Shown: positions 43,453-55,079 of the stretch, piece by piece | How the letters are laid out: each line of letters opens with the position of its first letter | Numbering within the stretch: the stretch's first letter is position 1 | NCBI RefSeq assembly: GCF_029633865.1 | Contig: NC_079219.1 | Coordinates: 12,696,137 to 12,760,136, forward strand | Direction of reading: 5' to 3' | Source: Lampris incognitus | Taxonomy: Eukaryota > Chordata > Actinopteri > Lampriformes > Lampridae | Length of the DNA: 64,000 bases | Position numbers and translations under genes: made by a program | The notes under the pieces: generated by a model | Seen by the model: only the letters and a program-made list of their open reading frames with translations | Told to the model about the DNA's origin: nothing | Database searches by the model: none

Positions 43453-44537
43453 ATGCAGGAAGGTCAGCCCATCGCATTTGCCTCGAGGGCTCTTACCCCC
43501 ACCGAAAAAAACTATGCACAAATTGAGGAGCAGTGTCTCAGTATCGTCTTCGCCTGCCAGAGGTTTCACCATTACCTATATGGCCGCGACCCAATCACAG
43601 CAGAGACGGACCATAAGCCTCTGATCTCTATTTTCAGCAAGCCACTTCTCAATGCGCCCAAGAGACTCCAGAGCATGCTCATGACTCTGGAGAACTACGA
43701 CCTGAGGGTAATCTACAAACCAGGCCCAGAGATGTTCATAAGCGACACGCTCAGCAGAGCTACGGCTGGATGCTCCGGCAGAGGGACTGCATATCAGCGA
43801 CACGCTATCTGCTCTCTGCAACAAGAGCAGGAAGACATACAGCACGTGAACCAGGCAGAGTACCTGAATGTGACTAACCAGCGGCTGGAACAGATCAGAC
43901 GACACACCGACAGAGATGAATGCTTACAGGCACTGAAGAACACTGTTCTCGTGGGCTGGCCAGATGTAAAGGAGGAAGCGCCCCTCATCGCTAGGGAGTA
44001 CTGGCCCCTCAGGGATGAAATCAGTGTGCAGAACGGAGTTCTGTTCCGGGGGCAAAACGTCATCATCCCAAAGTCACTCCGCCCAGAAATGTTGACGCGC
44101 ATACATTCAAGTCACATAGGGGGTGATGCATGCTACCGACACGCTCAAGAGACATTGTACTGGCCCAACATGCAGTCAGAGATAAAGGACTTTGTAAGCA
44201 GCTGCTCGACCTGCAATGTGTACGCCCACAATCAGCAAAAGGAGACCATGCTCTCTCACGAAGTACCAACAGGCCATGGCAGGTCTTGAGCATGGACCTA
44301 TTCAGCTTCAGACAGAAAGACTATCTCCTAATAGTCGACCACTATTCCGATTTTTGGGAGATTGAGCTTCTACCCGACATGTCTGCAGAGACAGTCATCA
44401 AGCGATGTAAGGCACAGTTCGCCCGACATGGTCAGCCAGAGAAGGTTATTACAGACAGCGGCCCTCAGTTCACAGCTCAGTTCACACGGTTCGCTTCTGA
44501 GTGGGAATTTGAGCACGTGACCTCCTCCTCCTCCTAA
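43453..44537 (+). pseudogene. C RNase H and integrase, truncated
   Basis: RNase H (ASRALTPTEKNYAQIEEQ, TAETDHKPL), HHCC finger (HSSHIGGDACYRHA...CSTCNVYAHNQQ), then after a frameshift near 44280 the integrase start MDLFSFRQKDYLLIVDHY and ITDSGPQFTAQF. The frame dissolves into a (TCC)n run at 44520-44534. Confidence 0.8.
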
Positions 44538-44553
44538 AGGTGCAGCGTGTGCG

Positions 44554-44985
44554 TGAGCGCCGCATTATGTAATAAAGTTCTTGAACGCAATGTGTAATAA
44601 AGTTTGCCGCATTTTGTATTAAGTTGTTACATATTGCACCGGTTATTGCAAAATGCGGATGTTACACTTTTTTATGAAGAAAATGTAATAATTTGGTGCA
44701 TTATGTAATAAACCACCAAAATTTATGTCTCTATTTGAAAAAAACATAACGTCAGAACAACACTGATTTTAAGCATTCTAGCATGACTCAACTAAGAATT
44801 AATTTTACAAACTAGTAGGATGTTTCATTAGTCAAAACTTATTCAAATATAACTCTTTACTATAATCATAGAGAATGTGTTTGAATGTTCAGAGACAAAA
44901 ACTGCACTACATGCGTGTTACAGACACACACATTATCAGTGCACTGAAATATCAGGAGACATACACACATCTGCATTATGTTATG
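44554..44985. repeat. Left terminal inverted repeat of the Ginger element
   Basis: Matches the inverted right end for over 300 bp with few differences (for example gcattctagcatgactcaac). Compared with the right end it lacks about 77 bp of subterminal gccgcattatgtaataa-type repeats. Confidence 0.85.
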
Positions 44986-45510
44986 CATATATACGTGATA
45001 GAAAGCAGACAAAAGACAGAAACAAATATGGAATAGAAAAACTTTATTCCAGTTCCATTTGTGTTAATGCAACATAGATGTCCTTTTCTATAGTGGTTAA
45101 CAATAGTATAAACTGACTAAAAACAGCCTAAACAATCTTTCAAATCAAAATGAGATATTTCTAATCATGTTATTAAAATAAAAAAGAAGGCTAGCCACAC
45201 TTGCCGATTAACAAAAAGATTTGCAATATTTCCAATATACAAAAATGTACTTACAACTTGAAAAAAAACATCTTCTCTAGTAGCAACAGTAGAAATACCT
45301 TTTCCTCCAACATAAACTTCTCTTAAAACAACCATCACTTAGTAAGATTAAAGATAAACAGTCAGAAAATTATTGAACTAGGTACAACAGACACATACTG
45401 TTCAAGGTTAAATGTGATCTGTCACATTTGGAAGTTCCTCCTATCATTCTTTCCTTTATTCATTCACTATTTACATCATATCTCTCCTTCCTTCCTTCCT
45501 TCCCATACTA
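44986..45510. other. Ginger 3' untranslated stretch
   Basis: AT-rich, no coding signal, between the inverted repeat and the end of the transposase gene. Confidence 0.5.
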
Positions 45511-45513
45511 TGT

Positions 45514-48200
45514 TTACCAAAAAATGTCCTTGATTTTGAAATGTCCACAGCTTGTGTGCCTCAACAAGACCCAGGCCCTCATCCACTTGCTATTTTTTCC
45601 AAATAGCTCCTCTAATCTCGCTGAGAGACCACTCCCACGTCCAGCTGATTTATATAGCTTCATAATACTAATGACACTGTCACTGTCATGTTCCAACTGA
45701 AGGCTTTCAGCTAAAGATTCCCTGATGTAGATTTGAGGAAGAAATCGTGATGCAAGGTCTTGAAAAAGTTTAGAAACCCAGTCCGCGGTGGTGTAGCGGT
45801 CTAAGCATCGTCTTTGTGTCGATGCAGTTGCCCACTGGGGACCGGGGTTCGCGCCCTGGTCTCGTCAGATCCGACTATGGCCGGACTCGATGAAGCAGCA
45901 ATAATTGGCAACGCTGTCTTCGGGAGGGGGGGCGGAGTCGGCTTGTGTTCGTCACGTGAATGCGTCTCTGAAAAAACAGTGGTTCGGCCTGGAGTCGCCT
46001 TGTCACGAAAGTGGGGAGGCGGTCTCCTTCGAGACTGCCGGCCGGAGAGATGCAGTTGGCGAACGCATGCAGTACGAGGGTGGGTGTTTGAATTAAAATA
46101 GGGATCGATTGGCCACTAAATTGGGAGAAAAAAGGGGGGGAAAAAAGAAATAAATTTTAAAAAAAAGTTTAGAAACCCTGTTGAATACACCGAGCATTGA
46201 CATGTCAGCATGTAGTGTCAACTGAATAACATATGCCAGCAATTCTGTCGGCAGGTTGGGCATGTCACAATTTCCATCATCATATAGAAGGGCATCATCA
46301 TGGGGTATATCCAGGGGATCATGAGGGTGTTCATCCAGAGCACAGTCATCTGGTTCATCTGTGAAACGGTGATGGTTTTCAACAAACGTAGCATCATGGC
46401 ATTCATTCAGAGCATCATCATGGAGAACATCTGGTTCATCAGCTTCTTGGTTTGATCCATTCTCATATCTTTGACATGTCCTTTCCCTCTCAGCTTCCAC
46501 AATATTCTCAATGAATGAAGACACTGACCCCTCCAGACTGAGATAATGTGCTCCATGCTCCTCTGCAATATGTCCAAGGACCAGCAATGGCAAGCTTTCT
46601 GAGTATGTGTTAGACTGAGATATAATAGAAGAGGCATCAGTTCCCAGTGTGGAGATAACGAGAAATTGGACATTGAAAATCTCAGCTGCCCGTTGTAGTG
46701 TGATGTGATCTCCGTAGGTCCCAAATTGTGACATGCTATCCAAGTATACATCCAAGTCATTTCCAGCAACATAGTGAGACAAAGGTGTTCCATTTACGGT
46801 AAATGGATTAGACCTGAGATCTTGAACTATTTCATCCCTTAGGGTTGCTGCTGATCGAATATTCCTAATGAAGCAAGCTGATCAGCTATGGCCCTAAACT
46901 GGCAATTTCCATCGGGTGCTGGGTCAAACCGTACGCTCACATCTAAGGAGTTATAGTCCCTCAGTCTGTCTTCATGTGTGTATGTCATCAAAAGTGGATG
47001 CAAAGTTAGAACTGACTTCGAAGATTTAGAGCACTTTTTTCCCGTTGCCGTGTTGTACTGGTCACATCAGAAACAAAGAACCATCTTTCTTGCACTTTAG
47101 CATCACCAGGAATCTTGAACTGAACTTTGTATTTTGAAAGCTTTATGTTACGTTTCATGATCCTACCAGGCAACACGCGATACTGTTTTGAAACTCGATG
47201 GGCACCATCTTTCACTCTCACCAAAACAGCTTCACTGGCATGATAAACAGATGGAGGATTTTGTTTAGATGCATCCGTTTACTGCAATGCTCAGTGGCTT
47301 TCTTTGCCATTTGTCTTTGTCTTCTTCGTTTTTCCTCAAATCTGAGCCGCTGTTTCAGGGAGGGTAAATTACTTTGTGGATCATTCGTGGATTGTTCACC
47401 AATGACACTGGATGGAGAACCTGCCAGGGGATGCATCACCGTGTTACTTTTTCTCCCATAGTATACTTGAAATGGAGACATCCAACTTAAAACTTCCTTT
47501 GGGTCTTCATTTAGCACTCGGGAATATGACGGCAAATGTTTAACCCAGTTAACCCCTTTCCTCTGACAATTCACAAGGTCATACGTGATCTTTTTCCTCA
47601 GCACTCTGTGGGTCCTCTCTACCTTTCCTTGGCTTTGGGGCTGGTACGGTGAACTCTCAATTATTCTCACTTGCATTGATTCCATCAACCTTCGCACAGC
47701 TCCTTTAAACTCTCTGCCTTGAACATGCTGCAAAACTTGAGGTGGGCCATGTTCAGTGTAGATATCATAAAGATGTCTCGCAATCTCTGAGCTGTCTTTA
47801 CTTTTTAATGGTTTAAGCCATGTGTATCGACTAAAGACATCAATCACAGTGAGAATGTATCGACATGTGAAATGGCCATGCTTGATCTTCCACTTTCCCA
47901 TATCAAGGAGGTCAATCTGATGCCGATCCTGTACTTCTTTGGCGCTGATGGGCCTCGGAATGGGTTCATTTCCAAATCTAGCCTTGTGGAGTTGGTAGCG
48001 TCTGGAGCAGTCCAGTGTTTTTTGAACCTTTCTTTCACTAATGCCAGAGTGTTGCTCATTTAGTCGCTTATTCAGCTTCCTCGCACCTGATCCCTTTGTG
48101 TCATCCAGACCTTTTTTTACAATGCCACCAACTGCCGACTTCATGGCTACTGGCTTCCCGGCACATAGCAAGGTCTCTCCATCCTCGCTCAGAGAGTAGA
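45514..48200 (-). pseudogene. Ginger transposase: integrase core, chromo-like end, OTU domain
   Basis: Minus order: N-terminal segment (about 48170), finger-like linker, DDE core with HQIDLLDM (first Asp), YILTVIDVFSRYTWLKPL, HVQGREF (the second catalytic Asp is Val here), and QGKVERTHRVLRK (Glu). A C-terminal DNA-binding-like part VLPGRIMKRNIKLSKYKV follows. Then the OTU domain with APDGNCQFRAI (catalytic Cys, about 46905) and EEHGAHYLSL (catalytic His, about 46550), an acidic linker, and a C-terminal tail ending at 45514. Frameshifts near 47268 and 46862 and a SINE at 45780 break it. The integrase moves the element; the role of OTU in such transposons is unproven. Confidence 0.8.
45780..46161 (+). 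mobile_element. tRNA-derived SINE in the Ginger gene
   Basis: Head ggtggtgtagcggtctaag with B box ggttcgcgccc, body, and tail attggccactaaattgggag plus A/G-rich end. Flanked by aaaaagtttagaaaccc at 45763-45779 and 46162-46178. It splits the coding sequence just after the OTU linker (VFNRVSKLF). Confidence 0.88.
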
Positions 48201-48209
48201 TTCCTATTT

Positions 48210-48953
48210 ATCCACAGCCTCACCAGAGCACTTTGTTGCACTCTTGTACGTGCATTGACAGGAACATTGAACTCTCACAATGACTTCATAGACATCTTTA
48301 GTCATTGATTGTTGTTGTCCATATCCCATGCAGACAACCCAAAGGGTACAGGCCACAATTATGCTGAACTGTAGAGCTGTCAAAAAATATTTTGTTTAAT
48401 TGAATATATCACGTTGTTGTATTATGTTATAGCGGTAACTTACACTAGTTTGCTGTTATTGGTCCCCGAAATTAATCTGTCATTTCAGAAACTTTCTAAA
48501 ACCAATCTAGCATCTGCTAGTTTAGCTTATCATTGCTAATCAGATCATGGTAACTAACTTAAAAGTTTGGGCTTTAATCTGTTAGCATTTCATATTAGTT
48601 GCAAATCAATCAACATACATTTCTGAGAGATTCTCTGAATCTGAAATCTGATATTTGTTCATACCTTTCATCGTGTTGCCTTTCAAATATTTTCCATCTT
48701 AAGTGGTCAGAGGGCATGGCAAAACTGAAGCCAAAGTGTTTGGATCTCCCCCTGGTGGCTGGCTTTAGTACACGCACACATGCTATCACCACTATGTTGT
48801 GAACCAAACCAAAAAATAACGTATAATGCTAGTCCAGTTAGAGAATTTAAATTTCTCCTAATTGTTATACATATTATGAATGCAGATGAAGGAAAATAAT
48901 TTTGATGGTTTATTAAATTAATTAAACTGCTGTCTAATCACATAATATTTGTT
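48210..48953. other. Ginger 5' untranslated stretch
   Basis: No coding domain recognised. It probably contains the promoter of the transposase gene; no element was identified with confidence. Confidence 0.4.
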
Positions 48954-49276
48954 TAACATAATGCAGATGTGTGTATGTCTCCTGACATTTCAGTGCACTG
49001 ATAGTTTGTGTCTGTAACACGCATTTAGTGCAGTTTTTGTCTCTGAACATTCAAACACATTCTCTATGATTATAGTAAAGAGTTATATTTGAATAAGTTT
49101 TGACTAATGAAACATCTTACTAGTTTGTAAAATTAATTCTTAGTTGAGTCATGCCAGAATGCTTAAAATCAATGTTGTTCTGACGTTATGTTTTTTTCAA
49201 ATCAAGACATAAATTTTGGTGGTTTATTACATAATGCACCAAATAATTACATTTTCTTCATAAAAAAGTGTAACAG
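48954..49276. repeat. Right terminal inverted repeat, inner part
   Basis: Mirror of 44665-44985. Interrupted at 49276 by Gypsy B; continues at 53733. Confidence 0.85.
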
Positions 49277-49488
49277 TGTGGAGTTAGAAAACAACGAGAC
49301 AGGAGACGTGAGAGTAGACGTAGTCGAGGTAGTTTACTAGCTCCAACTTAGCATGTCATACATTCGACAACGACACTGAACTGTGTACCGGAAGCGGAAG
49401 TGCATTATCTGACCCCTCGCCTCTTCCCTTAAAGGTACACCGTCCTCTTAGGTGAATGTCTTTCGTTATATAGATGTGGGTCACCACA
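49277..49488 (-). repeat. 3' LTR of B
   Basis: 212 bp; polypurine tract immediately to the right (49490-49500). Confidence 0.9.
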
Positions 49489-49597
49489 CAGGCCCCCCCA
49501 GATTTCACCTACACAAAACAATGCAAAACAGCAAAAGCGCAAGTCATGAACATAAAAATAGACTCTACAACAGAACAGTCAATGACATAGTGCAAAG

Positions 49598-52149
49598 TCA
49601 CGGGGAAAACAGGTGACGAGTCGGGGGGCGGACCCTGCGGCCATAACGGCTGCGCTTCACAGGAGGGGAAACAGATGGGGCCGAAACCCGGGCCATAGGC
49701 GGGGCCGAAGCAGGAACAGAGGCAGGTGCTGGGGCCGACCTAGGAGGGCGCCCCCGCCGCGGGGGTAGGGCCAATTGCATTGGCTCCCCAATGTCCAAGT
49801 GAGCGGGCTTGAGACGGTCTATAGCGACCCGCTCCGGCCTGCCCCCCATGTCCACCACAAAGTTCTTATCCCCTGCCTCCAGGACGCGGAAGGGCCCGTC
49901 GTATGGGGGCTGCAGTGGGGACCGATGGCTGTCATGCCTAATGAAGACGTACCTCGCCGATGGCAGATCCTTGGGGACATAGGACCGGGGGAGGCAGTGT
50001 TGAGACATCGGAACGGGAGCGAAGGCACCGGCAGCGCTCCGGGACGCACTGAGGTGAGAGGCGGCCGACCAGGGAGCCGTAGCATCCGGAAGAAACTTCC
50101 CCGGAACCCGCAGGGGCTGGCCATACACCAGCTCAGCGGAGGAGGTCTGGAGGTCTTCCTTCGGGGCCGAACGCAGGCCGAGCATGACCCACGGGAGCCG
50201 GTCCATCCAGTCGCAGCCAGTGAGGCTTGCCCGCAGAGCGGCTTTCATGTCCCGATGGAACCGCTCACAAAGTCCGTTGCTCTGCGGGTTGTACACCGTA
50301 GTGCGGTGGATCTTCACCCCCAGGTGCTCAGCGACCGCCGTCCAGAGCTCCGAGGTAAACTGGGAGCCCCGGTCGCTCATGATGTCACCCGGCATGCCAA
50401 AACGGGCCACCCAGCAGCCGATGAACGCCCGTGCTACCTCTGCTGCCGTCGTGGAGGACAAGGGAATAGCCTCTGGCCACCTGGTGGCCCTGTCCACAAT
50501 AGTGAGGAGGAACGTATAACCACGGGAGGGGGGCAGGGGACCCACCAGGTCAACATTGACGTGGTCAAACCGCCTCTCTGGAACCACAAACGGCGCCAAA
50601 GGGGCCTTGGTATGGCGGTGCACCTTGGCGCGTTGGCACGCCACACACGAGCCGGCCCAGGCTCTAACATCCTTACGGAGCCCAGGCCAAACGAACTTGA
50701 CGCTCACCAGCTTGGTCGAGGCCTTCACTCCCGGGTGGGAAAGGCCGTAGACGGTGTCGAAAACTCGGCGCCGCCAGGAAGTAGGCACCAGGGGGCGCGG
50801 TTGACCGGTGGAGATGTCACAGAGGAGGGTGGTGTTGGCCGCGTCGAACGTCACGTTCTCCAGCCGTAGGGGTCGACTGGTAGTCTTGAACGGTCGCGTC
50901 CTTGGCTTGGTCCGCTGCCATAGCGGCGTAGTCGAGTCCCAAGTGAACGGCGTTAACAACCGCCCGTGAAAGGCAGTCGGCGACGAAGTTATCCTTGCCC
51001 GACACGTGTTGTATGTCCGTGGTAAACTCGGAAACCGCCGCGAGATGGCGCTGCTGACGCCCAGACCATGGTTCTGAGGTTTTGGCCATACAGAACGTCA
51101 GCGGTTTGTGGTCCACGAAAGCGGTGAACTGTCGGCCCTCCAATAGGAACCTAAAGTGTCTGGTTGCGAGGAAGAGACCCAGTAGTTCCCTATCAAAGGT
51201 GCTGTATTTGCGCTCGCTCTCACGGAGTTGTTTACTGAAGAACGCCAACGGCTGCCAACCCCCCCCCCCACCCACTGCTCACACACGGCCCCCACGGCGT
51301 AGTCGGAGGCATCCGTTGTAAGGGCTATGGGGGCGGCAGGCGATGGGTGAGCTAGCAGCGCAGCGTTGGCCAGCGCGGTCTTGGCGGCCACAAAAGCCTC
51401 GTCCATCCCCGAAGACCAGTCCAGCTCGTCCTTAGACTTCTTACCCCGCAGGGCCTCATACAGGGGACGCATGATGTGGGCGGCACGGGGCAGGAAACGG
51501 TTATAAAAGTTCACCATGCCCAGGAATTCCTGCAGCGACTGGACAGTGCGGGGGTGGGGGAACATGGTGACAGCCTCAACCCTGGCAGGGAGGGGAACGG
51601 CCCCCTGTGGAGTGATGTGGTGCCCGAGGAAGGTGATGACGACTCCCCGAACTGACACTTAGCTGGGTTGATGATGAGGCCGTGTTCGCTGAGCCTGTCG
51701 AACAGTTGTCTGAGGTGCGTCATGTGTTCCTCCGCCGACGCGCTGGCCACGAGGATGTCGTCTAAGTACACAAACAAAAATGGCATGTCGCGGAGCACAG
51801 AATCCATAAGGCGCTGAAACGTCTGCGCCGCCCCTTTAAGGCCGAAAGGCATACGTAAGAACTCAAAGAGCCCAACGGGTGTGATGACAGCCGTTTTTGG
51901 GACATCCAGTGGGTGGACCGGCACTTGGTGATACGCCCGCACTAAGTCGATTTTGGAATAGATGGCAGCGCCCGCCAGGTGGGTAGAGAAATCTTGTATG
52001 TGCGGTATGGGGTACCGGTCGGGGGTCGTGGCATTGTTTAGGCGACGGTAGTCCCCGCACGGGCGCCAACCCCCGTCGGCCTTAGTAACCATGTGAAGAG
52101 GGGAAGCCCACGGGCTGTCAGAACGGCGGACATTGCCGAGGCGCTCCAT
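49598..52149 (-). pseudogene. B pol: RT, RNase H, integrase, broken
   Basis: RT 51511-52149 ([26 protein letters not shown]), frameshift near 51640, thumb and RNase H 51098-51658, G-run indel near 51265, RNase H end 50817-51275 (FVDHKPLTFCMA), frameshift near 50880, integrase 49598-50870 with HPGVKASTKLVSVKFVWPG, CVACQRAKVHRHTK, NVDLVGPLPP, MSDRGSQFTSELW and NGLCERFHRD. The tail is Pro/Ala rich. At least four lesions. Confidence 0.85.
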
Positions 52150-52197
52150 AGTCGAAAACTCCTCCCTGGCTATTGCGAGCTTGGCCGAGTCGAGGCG

Positions 52198-52791
52198 TCA
52201 GGCCCGGGCGTAAACTGGGGGGCCCACTGTGGTGATATGATGTTCCACGCCGTGCTTGGCCACCGCCGAGGAGAAGGTGGGTGTGGTGAGCTCGGGGAAA
52301 TTTGCGAGCAGGCGTTGGTATGGATTCCCGGTGGAGAGTGTGTTAGCGAGGCACAGCGCTCCAGCCCCCCCAAGCGTGCAGGGGTATGACGCAAAAGAGA
52401 CGGCATCAATCACGCGACAGTTTTTAACATCCACCAGCAGGTTGAAAGCACAGAGGAAATCCGCACCTAGGAGCGGGGTGGATACAGCAGCCATCACAAA
52501 GTCCCAGCCGAAACGTCGGCCGCCAAAACACACGTCCACATGTCTGATACCGTACGTCCGAATGGACGTGCCGTTGGCGGCGTCCATCTGGGGGCCGTGA
52601 CTGTCGGTCATCGTGTCCACAGCTTGTGCTGGTAGTATGCTGCGTTGAGCGCCAGAGTCAACCAGCAGCCGCCGGCCCGACAAGGAGTCTCTGATGAACA
52701 ACAGCTTGCAGTCACGGCCGGCGCCCATAGCCGTTAACGAGCGCCGGCCTTGGCGTTTCCCTGAACCCTGTAACTGCAGGGTTTGCGACAC
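52198..52791 (-). pseudogene. B protease frame
   Basis: -1 frame after gag: LLFIRDSLSGRRLLVDSGAQ (aspartic protease active site DSGA) to VGPPVYARA, where TGA replaces the CGA present in F. The CpG-type change separates protease from RT. Confidence 0.85.
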
Positions 52792-53483
52792 CGTTTTGCT
52801 TTTGCCCCAAACCTGGCATGGTAATAACAGAGCCCGTTGTCAGGTTGGCAGCGGGCTGTCACCGCAGCCGCGGTGTCCATATAGTCGTACACAGGTGGTG
52901 GTGGGGCGGTCTGGTGGGGTAGCAGGACATGCACAAACTGTTGCCGGTTGGCCAGGAAAACCCTGTCTGCTTCAGCAGCCAGAGAACGGTAGTCCTTGGA
53001 GGCGGCGAGAGGAGAACTGGCCAGTGCTGTGCGTACAGGTGCGGGGAGCTGTCTCAGGAAAATGTGTGTGAAAAGAAAGGCCGGATCAGCCGATCCCAGC
53101 ACAGACAGCATTTTTTCCATTAACTCAGACGGTTTGCCGTCGCCGAGGCCATTGGGGGACAGTAAACGGTCTGCCTTCTCCAACTCCGACAGTTCAAATA
53201 GCTTCAGGAGGAATGTCTTTATAGCATCGTACTTGCCAGCAGCTGGCGGAGCTTCCAACAGCGTCATTGCTCGCGCCGTTGTCGATGCGTCTAACGCCGC
53301 CACTACGTGGAAGTACTGCGTTGCATCCTGCGTTATCCCTCTCAGCTGGAACTGGGCTTCCACATGTTGAAACCACGGCCGTGGATTATGCTGCCAAAAG
53401 TCGGGTAGCTTCACAGTAGCGGCGTAAATGCTAGCGTTAGCAATAGCCATGTTGTTAGCACCGGCGTCGTCGTTGTCAGACAT
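52734..53483 (-). CDS. B Gag
   Basis: 249 intact codons from MSDNDDAGANNMAIANASIY, shortly after the PBS. Same Gag as in F. The slippery heptamer lies at 52755-52761 in the gag frame, 20 nt before the stop. Confidence 0.85.
   Translation of the reverse strand: MSDNDDAGANNMAIANASIYAATVKLPDFWQHNPRPWFQHVEAQFQLRGITQDATQYFHVVAALDASTTARAMTLLEAPPAAGKYDAIKTFLLKLFELSELEKADRLLSPNGLGDGKPSELMEKMLSVLGSADPAFLFTHIFLRQLPAPVRTALASSPLAASKDYRSLAAEADRVFLANRQQFVHVLLPHQTAPPPPVYDYMDTAAAVTARCQPDNGLCYYHARFGAKAKRCRKPCSYRVQGNAKAGAR
52755..52761 (-). promoter_or_regulatory. Candidate -1 ribosomal frameshift heptamer GGGAAAC
   Basis: Same position relative to gag stop and protease frame as in F. Confidence 0.65.
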
Positions 53484-53520
53484 ACTCGTATTAGTAGTTC
53501 GATCATGTCGGGGTCACCAA

Positions 53521-53732
53521 TGTGGAGTTAGAAAACAACGAGACAGGAGACGTGAGAGTAGACGTAGTCGAGGTAGTTTACTAGCTCCAACTTTGCATGT
53601 CATACATTCGACAAAGACACTGAACTGTGTACCGGAAGCGGAAGTGCATTATCTGACCCCTCGCCTCTTCCCTTAAAGGTACACCGTCCTCTTAGGTGAA
53701 TGTCTCTAGTTATATAGATGTGGGTCACCACA
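53521..53732 (-). repeat. 5' LTR of B
   Basis: 212 bp; followed on minus by the PBS. Confidence 0.9.
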
Positions 53733-53929
53733 ACATCCGCATTTTGTAATAACCGGTGCAATAAGTAACAACTTATTACAAAATGCGGCAAACTTTATTA
53801 CATATTGCGTTCAAGAATTGTATTACAAAATGCGGCAAGTTATTACGAAATGTGGCGTTATTACATAATGATGTGAAAATTTATTACATTATTACATAAT
53901 GCGGCGTTATTACATAATGCGGCGCTACA
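53733..53929. repeat. Right terminal inverted repeat, outer part, with subterminal repeats
   Basis: Several copies of attacataatgcggcg / attacaaaatgcggc, in both spacing classes. Such subterminal repeats are typical transposase-binding arrays. Confidence 0.75.
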
Positions 53930-54872
53930 GTGCTTTTGCAAAGAGGGGCATGGATTTGAGCGCAGTGTATTGTTGCTGCATTGACATGTAACCCGGTAGT
54001 TGTCTGTGGTGGTTTGGTTCAGCTCTGTCTCACTTGCCACTTGCCGAGGATGTGAAGCATCTCGGCGAAACCATTTGATGACTCATACATGTTGTCCAGA
54101 TGGTGGCGGAAGCACCCTAAAATGGGTATGCTGGAGTTTGCGGCGCTGTAGTTTGTCGTTATAAGAGTTAGGCTACTTTGTGTATGTAACCCGCACTTTG
54201 CGTTCGGCCGTCGTCTCCCTACACGCCCTGGGACTCTGCGTTGTGTTTGTTGTAGTATGATGTTTGCGTGGAAAAGGAAGGAGGCGGAGGCTTGGGATCG
54301 TGGCTGAGACCTGGACACTTTACTGGCACTCGCTTACACTTCACCTCTCATCAATCAGCTGGCCGCTGGCCTCATCATACTCACAGCTTCCGGCAGACAA
54401 ACAAAAAAACATTTCATCAACGTAGCCTTTTGCCCGGGACAAGAACTAGGGGTACGGTGTTGCAAGAGGGACAAACATCGCCATTTGCGGCATTCCCAGG
54501 GGAACATACAGCGTAACAGTGCCACCCTGTGGCGGATTTGCATTACTACCTTACATGTACATTGTTGTCATGGTGTATGGTATGACAAATAACATTACTG
54601 AAATAAATATTGATTTTATATTTTGGGCGGGTTTTTTTGTGTGCATTCTGGCGGTTTTGGGGCAGCTTTTGGGCTGGAAACTGTCAGCTGTAACTGGCAA
54701 CACTGTGTGTGAATGCAGAAAATAAATGAAACCCCTCCCTCCCCCCGCCTTTGCATGACCCGTCCGTCCCTTATTTGCCGAGAAGTTATCCGGCTTCATT
54801 GCTCTGGCGTCGTCTCATAGGTGATGGTGGTCATTGTATTTTCCCTCAGATAGATCTACACGCGCGCGCGCG

Positions 54873-54918
<46 letters not shown>

Positions 54919-55055
54919 CATATTTTACATCATGGGTATTAAATCATACCCATTTTTACATCAAGGGCATTAAGCTGAGTCTTTATTTTACGCCGCTTTC
55001 GACCTGTCCAGGAAATACGAGTGAGGTCCTGAGTTTTTAAGAATCGGCTGCTTGA
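53930..55055. other. Upstream region of the IGFLR1-like gene
   Basis: No coding domain recognised. A missing signal-peptide exon of the downstream gene may lie here. A (GC)n(AC)n(TA)n microsatellite is at 54859-54920. Confidence 0.4.
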
Positions 55056-55079
55056 TTTTAAAGTCTTCTGAGTTTCGGG

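Larger units (their letters stand above)
41027..44540 (+). mobile_element. Gypsy element C, 3'-truncated
   Basis: Same general lineage as E (similar Gag, knuckles, IADD-type RT and integrase). It is cut in the integrase core at about 44535 where the Ginger transposon begins. No 3' LTR in the window. Confidence 0.8.
49277..53732 (-). mobile_element. Gypsy element B, full length
   Basis: LTRs 49277-49488 and 53521-53732 (212 bp, TGTGGAG...CACCACA on plus) differ at about four positions. Flanks are acag (49273-49276) and acat (53733-53736); the uninterrupted left Ginger repeat predicts acat, so this is a 4-bp duplication with one change. Minus PBS TTGGTGACCCCGACATGATC; PPT-like GGGGGGGCC next to the 3' LTR. 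Confidence 0.93.
44554..53929 (-). mobile_element. Ginger-type DNA transposon with OTU domain (contains SINE and Gypsy B)
   Basis: Long terminal inverted repeats of about 430 bp (44554-44985; 48954-49276 plus 53733-53929) begin TG(T)AGCGCCGCATTATG. Between them lies a degraded gene with a Gypsy-integrase-like DDE domain closest to vertebrate KRBA2, followed by an OTU-protease-like domain. This combination is the published hallmark of Ginger1 elements. Without the nested Gypsy B the element is about 4.9 kb. A target duplication could not be read cleanly. Confidence 0.8.

Noticed and set aside
44541-44554. CCGG/CCGT-type Ginger1 target duplication
   Set aside because: The bases flanking 44554 and 53929 do not show a clear 4-bp match, so no duplication is claimed.
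49775-50869. 364-codon plus-strand frame
   Set aside because: It is the antisense shadow of the GC-rich B integrase on the minus strand.
54519-54725. Small membrane protein (68 codons, one hydrophobic stretch)
   Set aside because: No start context, homology or splice support; could be chance. It is also not usable as the missing signal-peptide exon by phase or splice site as far as I can see.
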